64,000 nucleotides of DNA, taken from assembly GCA_040388535.1 (NCBI GenBank), contig JAZKBR010000002.1:394385-458384 (forward strand), read 5' to 3'. The number at the start of each line of letters is the position of its first letter. Position 1 is the stretch's first letter. Shown piece by piece: positions 26,911-34,194 of this stretch. The notes beneath the pieces were generated by a model, which was not told the origin of the DNA, made no database searches, and saw nothing but the letters and a program-made list of their open reading frames with translations. A program made the position numbers and the translations under genes. This DNA is from Gemmatimonadota bacterium. GTDB lineage: Bacteria > Gemmatimonadota > Gemmatimonadetes > Gemmatimonadales > GWC2-71-9.

Positions 26911-27500
26911 GGGCTGCCCAGGCCGAACTCCCGTTCGTGCGGACGCAAGGCAGTGAGCACGTCGGTCACCAGCGCATCGAGCGGCACGCCAAGCTGTTCG
27001 GCGCCGTTGCGCACGTCATCGCGATTGACGCCGCGCGCGAAGCCCTTGTCCTTCAGCTTCTTGAGTACCGACGGCGGCTCGAGATCCAGCAGCGACTTCG
27101 AGGGTCGCACCAGCCCGCACGCCACCACGAAACCCGTCAGTTCATCGATCGCGAAGAGGACGCGCGCGAGGTCACTCACCCGCGCCGTATTGGTGAACTC
27201 TGCGTGCCCGAGAATCGCCTCGCAGCCATCCTCGGGAAATCCGTGCGACCGAAGGTAGCGTACGCCCTCGGTGGGATGTTCCTGGTCGGCGGCGCGATCG
27301 TTGTTGGGATAGCGTTCGTAGTCGAAGTCGTGCAGCAACCCGACCACGCCCCACCATTCGGGGTCAGCGCCGTACCTTGGCGCCATATGCCGCATCACCA
27401 CTTCCACCGCGCGCATATGTCCGCGCAGCGCCGCCGACGGCGTCCAGCTGCTCACCAGCTCCCAAGCCCGCTCCCGCGGCCAATCCGCGTGCGCGCTCAA
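26907..27500 (-). CDS. HD-domain phosphohydrolase-like protein
   Basis: A 197-residue protein with an HD-type metal site: His in RGHMRAVEVVMRHM, the HD pair in GLLHDFDYERYP, and a later His/Asp pattern (EAILGHAEFTN, FAIDELTG). Members of this bacterial group are often annotated as HDIG or metal-dependent phosphohydrolases; the substrate is unknown. The TTG start overlaps the stop of the DUF6941 gene, and the stop overlaps the PLD start, so it sits in the middle of a coupled chain. Confidence 0.8.
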   Translation of the reverse strand: MSAHADWPRERAWELVSSWTPSAALRGHMRAVEVVMRHMAPRYGADPEWWGVVGLLHDFDYERYPNNDRAADQEHPTEGVRYLRSHGFPEDGCEAILGHAEFTNTARVSDLARVLFAIDELTGFVVACGLVRPSKSLLDLEPPSVLKKLKDKGFARGVNRDDVRNGAEQLGVPLDALVTDVLTALRPHEREFGLGSP

Positions 27501-27913
27501 TGCATCCCCGTCGGCATCACGGCGACTCCCACGTGAAATGGCACCCGCGCCGCTTCGACGTGATCAAGCGAGACCAGAAAGACGTAGTCGCCGGCGAGCG
27601 GCAATGGCAGATCAAACACGAAGACGGCCGACGTCTCGACGTCGACGACGCCGGCAGGCGGCTCGTTGACATCCATGACGCCGGCCTGCTCGAGCAACAC
27701 TTCGCCCGAGGGGTCGACCAGACGCACCGCGAGCTCATGACTCCCGAGTTCGGTGCGCCTGCCGCGCAAGTGCAGCACCAGGTGCGCCCGTGGATGCATC
27801 GCGGGAACCTGGCCGACCACGACCTGTCGCCAGATCCCCAGCACGGAGAGCTTCCCCTGCTGGTCGACCAGGGCGTAATCGGCGAGAACCGCAAGATCGA
27901 CGAGCGTACTCAG
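27497..27913 (-). CDS. DUF6941-like protein with apparent CTG start
   Basis: A 138-residue protein beginning (M/L)[25 protein letters not shown], close to DUF6941, whose members open with exactly such an [14 protein letters not shown] strand. It is a beta-rich domain resembling a C2/immunoglobulin sandwich; function unknown. No ATG, GTG or TTG lies at the expected N-terminus. A CTG overlaps the stop of the upstream PPIase gene (CTGA), the same 4-nt overlap its neighbours use, so CTG initiation is the simplest reading. The long upstream in-frame extension inside the PPIase gene is spurious. Confidence 0.65.
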   Translation of the reverse strand: MSTLVDLAVLADYALVDQQGKLSVLGIWRQVVVGQVPAMHPRAHLVLHLRGRRTELGSHELAVRLVDPSGEVLLEQAGVMDVNEPPAGVVDVETSAVFVFDLPLPLAGDYVFLVSLDHVEAARVPFHVGVAVMPTGMH

Positions 27914-28359
27914 CTCACGCGAATCGAGGTGATCACGTCGCCCTGACGGATCGCGTTCACGACATCCATCCCGCTGGTCACCTGCCCGAAGACGGTGTGG
28001 ACTCCGTCGAGGTGTGCCTGCGGCGAGTGCGCGATAAAGAACTGCGACCCACCGGTGTTCTTCCCGGCGTGGGCCATCGAGAGCGATCCGGCGCTGTGCT
28101 TGTGCTTGCTGGTGTCGGTCTCGCATTTGATGGTGTAGCCCGGCCCACCGGTCCCCACGCGCGGATTCTTGGGATCCTTCGAGAGCGGATCGCCCCCCTG
28201 GATCACGAAGTTGCTGATCACGCGGTGGAATCGGGTGCCGTCGTAGAACTCGCTGTTACCCAGCTTCTCGAAGTTCGCAACCGTGCCCGGGGCGTCCGCG
28301 TCGAACAGGTCGGCGGTGATGGTACCCTTCTCGGTTTCAATGATCGCAGTCTTAGCCAT
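27910..28359 (-). CDS. cyclophilin-type peptidyl-prolyl isomerase
   Basis: A 149-residue cytoplasmic cyclophilin that catalyses cis-trans isomerisation of prolyl bonds. Active-site residues are visible: [14 protein letters not shown] (Arg and Phe/Gln of the catalytic groove), [16 protein letters not shown] and [12 protein letters not shown]. The Trp that binds cyclosporin is His here (HLDGVH), as in many bacterial forms. The ATG giving [14 protein letters not shown] lacks a signal peptide. It is first in a head-to-tail chain of genes running to 19.3 kb. A heptanucleotide inverted repeat lies just upstream. Confidence 0.95.
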   Translation of the reverse strand: MAKTAIIETEKGTITADLFDADAPGTVANFEKLGNSEFYDGTRFHRVISNFVIQGGDPLSKDPKNPRVGTGGPGYTIKCETDTSKHKHSAGSLSMAHAGKNTGGSQFFIAHSPQAHLDGVHTVFGQVTSGMDVVNAIRQGDVITSIRVS

Positions 28360-28394
28360 TCGATGGATCCTATTGGGGTTGAACTCAAATATAC

Positions 28395-28499
28395 GATGAC
28401 GGATGATAGATGACAGATGACGGATAATGGCCAATCTCTTGAGGGGCACGGATTCGCCGCAAGCGGTCATCCGTCATCTGTCATCAGTCATCTGTCATC
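28395..28499. repeat. facing heptanucleotide repeat arms (31 nt each)
   Basis: GATGACGGATGATAGATGACAG... at 28395-28425 is nearly the reverse complement of the 28469-28499 arm; each has period 7. The loop is 43 nt. The right arm overlaps the last four codons and stop of nth, and the left arm lies 36 nt before the cyclophilin start. Confidence 0.7.
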
Positions 28500-29156
28500 C
28501 TGCCTGCTCGGGCAGATATCCGCGAGCACACACGCATCGCACCTCGGCCGGTTCGCAATGCAGACCCTCCGCCCATGCCAGATCAGCAGATGCGAGATCA
28601 GCGTCCAGTCATCCTTTGGAATCAGTACCATCAGGTCGCGCTCGACCTTTTCGGCGTCGCTCTCGCGCGTGAGCTTCAGCAGGCGTGTCAGCCGCAGGAC
28701 GTGGGTATCGACAGTGACCCCTTCCTGGCTGTCGTAGGCGTTGCCGAGCACCACATTGGCGGTCTTGCGGCCCACTCCAGGCAAGGGACGCAGTTCCGCC
28801 ATCGAGCGGGGTACCACGCCGTCGTGGTCGGCGACCAGCGCGCGCGCCATCCCGAGCAGGCTCTTCGCCTTGTTGCGGAAGAAGCCGGTCGATCGGATCA
28901 CTTCCTCGACCTCGGCCTGCTGCGCCGCGGCGAGCGCGAACGCGTCGGGCCAGCGGCGGAAGAGTTCAGGCGTCACCAAATTCACTCGGACGTCGGTGCA
29001 CTGCGCCGAGAGAATCGTCGCGGCCAGCAACTCGAACGGCGTGGTGAAGGTCAGCTCGCAATGCGCGGCGGGATATTCCGCCTTGAGCCGCGCCAGGATC
29101 TCGAGGGCGCGCTCCTTTCGCAGCGCTGCCGATTCGCGCCCGCCCCGCTTCAGCAC
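28488..29156 (-). CDS. nth: endonuclease III
   Basis: A 222-residue DNA glycosylase/AP lyase that removes oxidised pyrimidines. It has the helix-hairpin-helix LPGVGRKTANVVLG, catalytic Asp in VDTHVLRLTRLL, catalytic Lys in the STGFFRNKAKSLL region, and a C-terminal 4Fe-4S ligand set C-x6-C-x2-C-x5-C (CIANRPRCDACVLADIC). The GTG start is chosen because GAGGG lies 5 nt upstream; it begins 11 nt after the PolX gene stop, so base-excision functions are co-transcribed. The final residues (QDDR) are encoded by the heptanucleotide repeat. Confidence 0.94.
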   Translation of the reverse strand: MLKRGGRESAALRKERALEILARLKAEYPAAHCELTFTTPFELLAATILSAQCTDVRVNLVTPELFRRWPDAFALAAAQQAEVEEVIRSTGFFRNKAKSLLGMARALVADHDGVVPRSMAELRPLPGVGRKTANVVLGNAYDSQEGVTVDTHVLRLTRLLKLTRESDAEKVERDLMVLIPKDDWTLISHLLIWHGRRVCIANRPRCDACVLADICPSRQDDR

Positions 29157-29166
29157 GCGCCCTCGA

Positions 29167-30885
29167 TCAGGGCCGCCGCGCCGCGGCGAAGGCGAGGAAG
29201 CCGGCCGTGTCGCGACAGTTGAGGAGATCGGGCGGGCCGAGGCCGCCTTTGCGCGCGATGCCGACGCCGTACTCCACGTTCGCGAGCCCAGCGAGGTTGT
29301 GCGCGTCGGAGCCGATCGAGATCGCCACTCCTGCCGCACGCGCTCGACCCAGCACGCGCCAGTCGAGATCGAGACGGTGCGGATCGGCATTGATCTCGAT
29401 GGCGACCTTGTTGCGAGCCGCGACCTCGAACACCCGGTCGAGATTGATGGGGTACGGTTCGCGCGCCAGCAACAGGCGCCCGGTAGGATGCCCGAGGATG
29501 GTCATGTAGGGCGACTCCATCGCGCGACAAACCCGGTCGGTCATCTCCTGTTCGCTGAGGTTGAAGCGCGAATGGATTGATGCGATGATGAAATCGAATC
29601 CCGCGAGAATGTCGTCGGGATAGTCAAGCAGCCCATCGACGAGGATGTCACTTTCAATCCCCTTGAGCACCCGGATGCCGGGATTGGTCGCGTTGAGCGC
29701 GTCGATCTCATCCCATTGCCGGCGAAGATCATCGGGCGTCATTCCACCAGCATACGCGGCCGCACGCGAGTGGTCGGTGATGCCGACATACTCGTACCCC
29801 TCGGCCCGGCACGCGGCCGCGAGCTCGGCCGCGCTGTTGCTGCCATCGGAATACGTCGTGTGACAGTGGAGGAAGCCGCGCAGGTCACCCCGCGTGAGCA
29901 GCGCCGGCACCGGCAGCCCAAGCTCGGCACCGCTCTCGCGCAGCTCCGGCGGAATCCATGGCAATCCGAGTGCGGCGTAGAGCGCCTCTTCGGTGGGCGT
30001 CGGAATGAACTGGCTCCCCTTCCAGAGCGCAGTGCCCGCGAGGTTGTAACCCAGCTCCTTGCCACGCTGCGCGAGCGCCGCGAGATGGCCATCTGCGCCT
30101 GTGGCCTGGACCAGCACGGCGCCGAGATTCTGCGGCGGTGTCACGATCACCTGCACACTGCTGCCGCCAGCGAGCCGGAGCGTCGCGCGTCGCTCATCCT
30201 GTCCGGCGATTTCGCTCGCACCGGGAAATGACGCGAGCTGCCGGAAGACTTCTTCCGCGGGCGCATCGGCCACCAGCACGATTTCCAGGTCGCGCACGAC
30301 CTCGGCACGTCGCCGGACATCACCGGCAACGTGTACGGAGAGAATGTGCGGCAGCTTGCCCAGCGCCTCCGCCACCGCGTGCGCTTCCTGCGCCGCGTGA
30401 TGAGAGAGCCGCCACTGGCTCGCCGCACGCAGGAAGGTGATCCCACGCAAAATGTTTTCGGCGGTGCGCTGGCCGAAGCGCGGGAGTGCCGCGAGGCGAC
30501 CATCGCGCGCGGCAACCTCAAGCTCGGCAAGCGTCTCGATGCCGAGCGTGGTGTGCACTGTGCGGATCTTCGAGACACCAAGGCCGGAAATCGCGAGCAT
30601 CTCGACCAGCCCCGGCGGAACATCTTCGCGCAATTCCTCGAGCAGTTCCGCGCGGCCAGTCTGCACCAGTTCGGTGATCACCTGCAGGATGGCGGGTCCG
30701 ATCCCTTTCGCCTCGGCCAGCGAGCCGTCGGCGATCGCGGGGTCGAGTTCGCCCGGAAACCCTTCCACCGTCTTGGCCGCACCGGTGAAGGCCCGGACGC
30801 GAAAGGTGTTCTCCCCCTTGAGCTCGAGGTACGCGGCAATCTGTTCGAGTGCGCGCGCGACACCGGTCCGATCCATCACCGCCAT
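29167..30885 (-). CDS. polX: PolX-family protein with PHP domain; polymerase site degenerate
   Basis: A 572-residue protein: N-terminal pol-beta-like helical domain (ALEQIAAYLELKGENTFRVRAF), helix-hairpin-helix motifs (GIGPAILQVITEL), polymerase palm (~190-290) and C-terminal PHP nuclease (~335-570). PHP metal ligands are all visible (HCHTTYSDG, GITDHS, GIESDI, ASIHSR, GHPTGR, EINADP, GSDAHN). The palm motif reads RRAEVVRDLEIVLV (Asp-x-Glu, not Asp-x-Asp), and the third Asp region reads VQVIVT rather than VQVDFR. So the 3'-5' exonuclease/AP-end processing is probably kept while polymerisation may be lost. A GGAGG ribosome site supports the ATG. Confidence 0.9.
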   Translation of the reverse strand: MAVMDRTGVARALEQIAAYLELKGENTFRVRAFTGAAKTVEGFPGELDPAIADGSLAEAKGIGPAILQVITELVQTGRAELLEELREDVPPGLVEMLAISGLGVSKIRTVHTTLGIETLAELEVAARDGRLAALPRFGQRTAENILRGITFLRAASQWRLSHHAAQEAHAVAEALGKLPHILSVHVAGDVRRRAEVVRDLEIVLVADAPAEEVFRQLASFPGASEIAGQDERRATLRLAGGSSVQVIVTPPQNLGAVLVQATGADGHLAALAQRGKELGYNLAGTALWKGSQFIPTPTEEALYAALGLPWIPPELRESGAELGLPVPALLTRGDLRGFLHCHTTYSDGSNSAAELAAACRAEGYEYVGITDHSRAAAYAGGMTPDDLRRQWDEIDALNATNPGIRVLKGIESDILVDGLLDYPDDILAGFDFIIASIHSRFNLSEQEMTDRVCRAMESPYMTILGHPTGRLLLAREPYPINLDRVFEVAARNKVAIEINADPHRLDLDWRVLGRARAAGVAISIGSDAHNLAGLANVEYGVGIARKGGLGPPDLLNCRDTAGFLAFAAARRP

Positions 30886-30888
30886 GAC

Positions 30889-31536
30889 CTATTCCTCCGC
30901 TCGACCGGCGGCACGCCAGGCGAGCAATAGAAGTTCTTCCGGAGCAACCACCGCAAAGAGTCCCGCGGTATCGCCACCCGGCATCATCGGCGCAAAGAGC
31001 GCGCTGCCATCCTCGCGCTGTACCGGCCCCGGTGCGCCTCCTTCGACCACCAGGAGCGAAAGCCCAGGGCGACCAGGATGCACGCCAAAGCAGGCCACGA
31101 TGCGCAGGCCGCCGTTCACCGGTATCACGAACCAGCCATCGAGCGGTTCGAAGACGTCGCCGTCGTCGAGCTGGCCCCAGATCAGTCGCGGCGCCACCTG
31201 AATGTACGCCACGGTCGCCAACGGCAACGCGGCCGCGTCCACCGCGCTGCTGGTCGCACTGCACAGCGCGCGGGTCTCGGCCTCGTTCAGCGCCCGCAGT
31301 GGGCATCCCGCGTCCCAGAAGCGATACGCCGAGTGGACGAAGGCGACGAACTCGTCGATGCCATCGCCGAGGCCTTCGTCGGGGCGCAGGTCGCGCAGCA
31401 CTTCCACCGCTGGCCCCGACAGCAGAAAGGTGTCGAGATCAACCTCCGCTGGTACCGCCGCGCGGATGGCCGGGAAGCGCTCCTCGGCCAGAATGCCGAA
31501 GACGAGCTGGAACGGGTCGGAGGCAGGTGATGTCAT
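30889..31536 (-). CDS. conserved-looking cytoplasmic protein of unknown function
   Basis: A 215-residue soluble protein with no signal peptide or membrane segment and no recognised motif. Acidic in its middle (RPDEGLGDGIDEF), it ends in a strand/helix region (APEELLLLAWRAAG). The ATG overlaps the stop of the upstream hydrolase gene (ATGA). It lies 3 nt before the PolX start region, and its end carries the GGAGG used by polX, so it is in the GAF-hydrolase-PolX-Nth transcript. No function can be assigned. Confidence 0.65.
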   Translation of the reverse strand: MTSPASDPFQLVFGILAEERFPAIRAAVPAEVDLDTFLLSGPAVEVLRDLRPDEGLGDGIDEFVAFVHSAYRFWDAGCPLRALNEAETRALCSATSSAVDAAALPLATVAYIQVAPRLIWGQLDDGDVFEPLDGWFVIPVNGGLRIVACFGVHPGRPGLSLLVVEGGAPGPVQREDGSALFAPMMPGGDTAGLFAVVAPEELLLLAWRAAGRAEE

Positions 31537-32381
31537 TCGCTGGGCAGGAAGGGATCGAGTGCGGCCACAAATTCCTCCTCGGCTTCGACGTACGGCACGT
31601 GACCGCACGCCGGAAGGACGATCAGGGGCGCTCGCAATGCCACAGCGGTCGCCTCCGCCGTCGACAGTGGAATCGGATCATCATCGCCGTGGACCACGAG
31701 CGCCGGCACCGTGAGCCGCTCGAGCGCCGGACGGATATCGAAATCGTCGCCAAGCGAATTCCAGACTTCCTGCTGGGTCCGGCCGGTGATCCGGAACGGC
31801 GTGAGTTCCCGCGAGCGCGCCGGGTCGTGGAAATATCCCGCCACGGCCAGTTCGAAGAGGCGCTGATTGTACGCCGCGAGGTCGCGAGAGCGGAGACCGC
31901 TCGCCTGCAACGCGGCGCGTTCGGCCTGCAGTGCCGGCGTGTTGTTGCGCGCCGCCAGCGCGGCTTCGTAGCCGAGTCGCTCGGCCTTGGCAGCGGGTGC
32001 GGGTGAGACCAGCGCGAGAGAGGCTACGCGTGCGGGATAGGTCACCGCGTAGAGCATCGCCAGCAACGCGCCCCACGAATAGCCGACGAGATGGAGTTGC
32101 TCCAGCCCCCACACGTCGCGCAGCGCCTCAAGATCGTTGACCTGCTCGCGCCATCCCACCGGCACATCGCGCGCCACCGCGGACTGCCCGCCGCCGCGTT
32201 GATCGTAGTAGATGAGGGTGCGGCCGTGCGCGAGACGATCGAACCCGGGCAGCAGATAATCGTGATGCGCTCCGGGGCCGCCATGCAATACAACCACCTC
32301 GGGGCCACTGCCGATCCGCCGCTCGAAGATCGAGACGCCGCGCACCTGGCGTGTGAATGTTGTTGCGTCCGTGGCGGCCAT
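31533..32381 (-). CDS. alpha/beta hydrolase, proline-iminopeptidase-like (S33)
   Basis: A 282-residue hydrolase. The oxyanion motif HGGPGAHHDYLLP and DQRGGGQS strand are characteristic of S33 prolyl aminopeptidases. The nucleophile elbow is GYSWGALLAM. The acid Asp is in VVHGDDDPIP and the catalytic His in LPACGHVPYVE. It removes N-terminal residues (often Pro) from small peptides or hydrolyses related amides or esters; the exact specificity is unknown. It overlaps the GAF gene by 1 nt and the following hypothetical by 4 nt. Confidence 0.88.
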   Translation of the reverse strand: MAATDATTFTRQVRGVSIFERRIGSGPEVVVLHGGPGAHHDYLLPGFDRLAHGRTLIYYDQRGGGQSAVARDVPVGWREQVNDLEALRDVWGLEQLHLVGYSWGALLAMLYAVTYPARVASLALVSPAPAAKAERLGYEAALAARNNTPALQAERAALQASGLRSRDLAAYNQRLFELAVAGYFHDPARSRELTPFRITGRTQQEVWNSLGDDFDIRPALERLTVPALVVHGDDDPIPLSTAEATAVALRAPLIVLPACGHVPYVEAEEEFVAALDPFLPSE

Positions 32382-32839
32382 CAGAGCAGGACCGCGAGTG
32401 CCTCGGCCACCTGACGCACGGCGTGGACTTCATCCTCGGTGAACGGATCGAGCACGTCGGAGTCGACGTCGATCTGGCCCAGGATATGAGTGCCGCGCCG
32501 GATCAGGACGACGAGCTCCGATCGGGTAAAGAGATTGCAGGCGATGTAGTTCTCGCGTCCCTGCACGTCGCCGACATTCTGGTCTTCGCCAGTGGCCACG
32601 GCCGTGCCGCACACGCCTTTCCCCACGGGAATGCGATCGTGCTCGGTGTCACGGCCGCTCCACGCCTCGAGCACCAGCTCCGAGCCGTGCAGCATGTAGA
32701 GGTACACCGACGTATAGGGCGCCCCCGACTCGCGAATGAGTTCGGCGGCGAGGGTGAGCATCTCCCGCCGCGGCGTCTCCTTGCTGAAGGCGGAATGGAG
32801 ACGCTTGACGACGTGAGCGGCATCGAGGACTGCTGGCAT
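32381..32839 (-). CDS. GAF-domain protein, free-Met-R-sulfoxide-reductase-like
   Basis: A 152-residue single GAF domain: GKGVCGTAVATGEDQNV, NYIACN and SELVVLI align with fRMsr enzymes, which reduce free methionine-R-sulfoxide. Two of the three catalytic Cys positions are present (GVCGT and IACN). The first, normally about ten residues before GKGVCG, is absent (GRDTEHDRIPVGKG). Activity may therefore differ or be lost; it could be a small-molecule sensor. It is the first gene of the run ending in PolX and Nth. Divergent from the ECF-transporter operon. Confidence 0.75.
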   Translation of the reverse strand: MPAVLDAAHVVKRLHSAFSKETPRREMLTLAAELIRESGAPYTSVYLYMLHGSELVLEAWSGRDTEHDRIPVGKGVCGTAVATGEDQNVGDVQGRENYIACNLFTRSELVVLIRRGTHILGQIDVDSDVLDPFTEDEVHAVRQVAEALAVLL

Positions 32840-32905
32840 ATCAGGCTTTCCCGGGGTCAGACCGTCTAGATTCTACCAATCTTCACCTCGGGCTCCCACC
32901 CCCGC

Positions 32906-33475
32906 ATGTCACCTCGCCTCTTTGCGCTCGTGCCGGCCGCCGTCGCCATCAACCTGGTGGTGGGCCGGATTGCAGCAGAGCTCTCCCTCCCGGTGTACCT
33001 CGACACGCTGGGAACGATGCTTGTGGCCGTCCTCACGGGGCTGCCCGGCGGCGCGCTCGTTGGCACCGTGAGCCAGCTCTTCGCGGGGATGCTGTCGGGG
33101 TACATCTGGCTCCCGTTCGTGGCGGTGCAGTGGGCCATCGCCCTGCTGGCGGCGCTGGCGGCACACCGCGGCGGTTTCGCGACGCCGTTCCGGAGCGCGG
33201 CATGGGGGGCCGCGTGCGGAGTCGGCTGTGGCCTGATCTCGGCCGCGATCTCCTACCTGCTCTTTCGCGGGGTCACGGTCGGCGGCGTCACCGCCATCGG
33301 CGCCCTGCTCCGCGGCCTGGGCCTGCCACTCTCCACGGCCGTGGTGGTGGCCTCGCTGATCACCGACATCCTCGACAAGACGATCGCCTTCCTGGTCGTC
33401 GGGGCGCTCCTCCGCGCGATGCCCAAGCGCATCCTTGGCCGATTCCCGATCGCCGCTCGAGCGGTGGGACGGTGA
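32906..33475 (+). CDS. ECF transporter S (substrate-binding) component
   Basis: A 189-residue membrane protein with about six helices. It resembles S components in size and in the small-residue-rich helix that docks the T component (GTMLVAVLTGLPGGALVGTVSQL). These capture vitamins or metals for energy-coupling-factor transporters. The substrate cannot be assigned from sequence: it is not obviously BioY, ThiT or RibU. Its stop overlaps the T-component GTG (GTGA). No riboswitch-like element was recognised in the 66-nt gap upstream. Confidence 0.75.
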   Translation: MSPRLFALVPAAVAINLVVGRIAAELSLPVYLDTLGTMLVAVLTGLPGGALVGTVSQLFAGMLSGYIWLPFVAVQWAIALLAALAAHRGGFATPFRSAAWGAACGVGCGLISAAISYLLFRGVTVGGVTAIGALLRGLGLPLSTAVVVASLITDILDKTIAFLVVGALLRAMPKRILGRFPIAARAVGR

Positions 33476-34194
33476 AGCGCGCACATCCGTTCACGGGTGG
33501 CGCGGTGGCGCTCGCGCTGATTGCCCTGGCGCTGATCCTGCCGGCACCCCGCGCGACCATCGCCCTCTACCTCGCGATCTGCGCCGCGGCGGCGATTGTC
33601 GGCGCGAAGCGGGCGATCTGGCTCGGATTGCTCGTGATCGTGCCGCTCTGGATCCTGCTCTTCGTGATGCACGGCGTCCTCGGTGAAGCGCCGCGCATCG
33701 CGATGCCGTGGGGCGGCACACTGTCGCAAGCCGGGCTCGCCTGGACGCTCGAACAGGGAAGCCGACTCGGCGCCATCGTGACCGCATCGATCGCCTTCGC
33801 CGAGCTCTTCGATCCGCATCGTTTCCTGCAGGCCGCCATCGAACGACGCTGGCCGTGGAGCGCCGCCTTCCTGCTGGTGGCCACGCTCGATGCCGCCGAT
33901 CGCTTCGGCGATCAGGCGCGTCGACTGCGCGAAGCCCAGCGCACCCGCGGCCTGCGCGTGCGCGGATCACTCGCCGTGCGTGCGCGCGCCGTGCCCGCGC
34001 TGGTCTTTCCGCTGCTGCTCGCCTCACTCACCGAAGCCGATGATCGCACCCTCGCGCTCGAATCGCGCGGACTGACGGCGCACACCGCGCGCACCGCGAT
34101 CGACCCACCGCACGACTCCCTCCTCGATCGCACCATCCGCTGGGGGGCGCTCCTCGTGGTGCTCGCCACCGCATACTGGCGGCTGCGCGGCTGA
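33472..34194 (+). CDS. ECF transporter T (transmembrane) component
   Basis: A 240-residue membrane protein with about five helices. Its cytoplasmic coupling region has two short Arg-containing motifs (AQRTRGLRVRG and LALESRGLTA), matching the Ala-Arg-Gly motifs by which EcfT grips the two ATPases. It links S component and ATPase. The GTG start is chosen from the 4-nt overlap with the S gene; the longer in-frame extension is spurious. It overlaps the ATPase start by 1 nt (TGATG). Confidence 0.88.
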   Translation: MKRAHPFTGGAVALALIALALILPAPRATIALYLAICAAAAIVGAKRAIWLGLLVIVPLWILLFVMHGVLGEAPRIAMPWGGTLSQAGLAWTLEQGSRLGAIVTASIAFAELFDPHRFLQAAIERRWPWSAAFLLVATLDAADRFGDQARRLREAQRTRGLRVRGSLAVRARAVPALVFPLLLASLTEADDRTLALESRGLTAHTARTAIDPPHDSLLDRTIRWGALLVVLATAYWRLRG

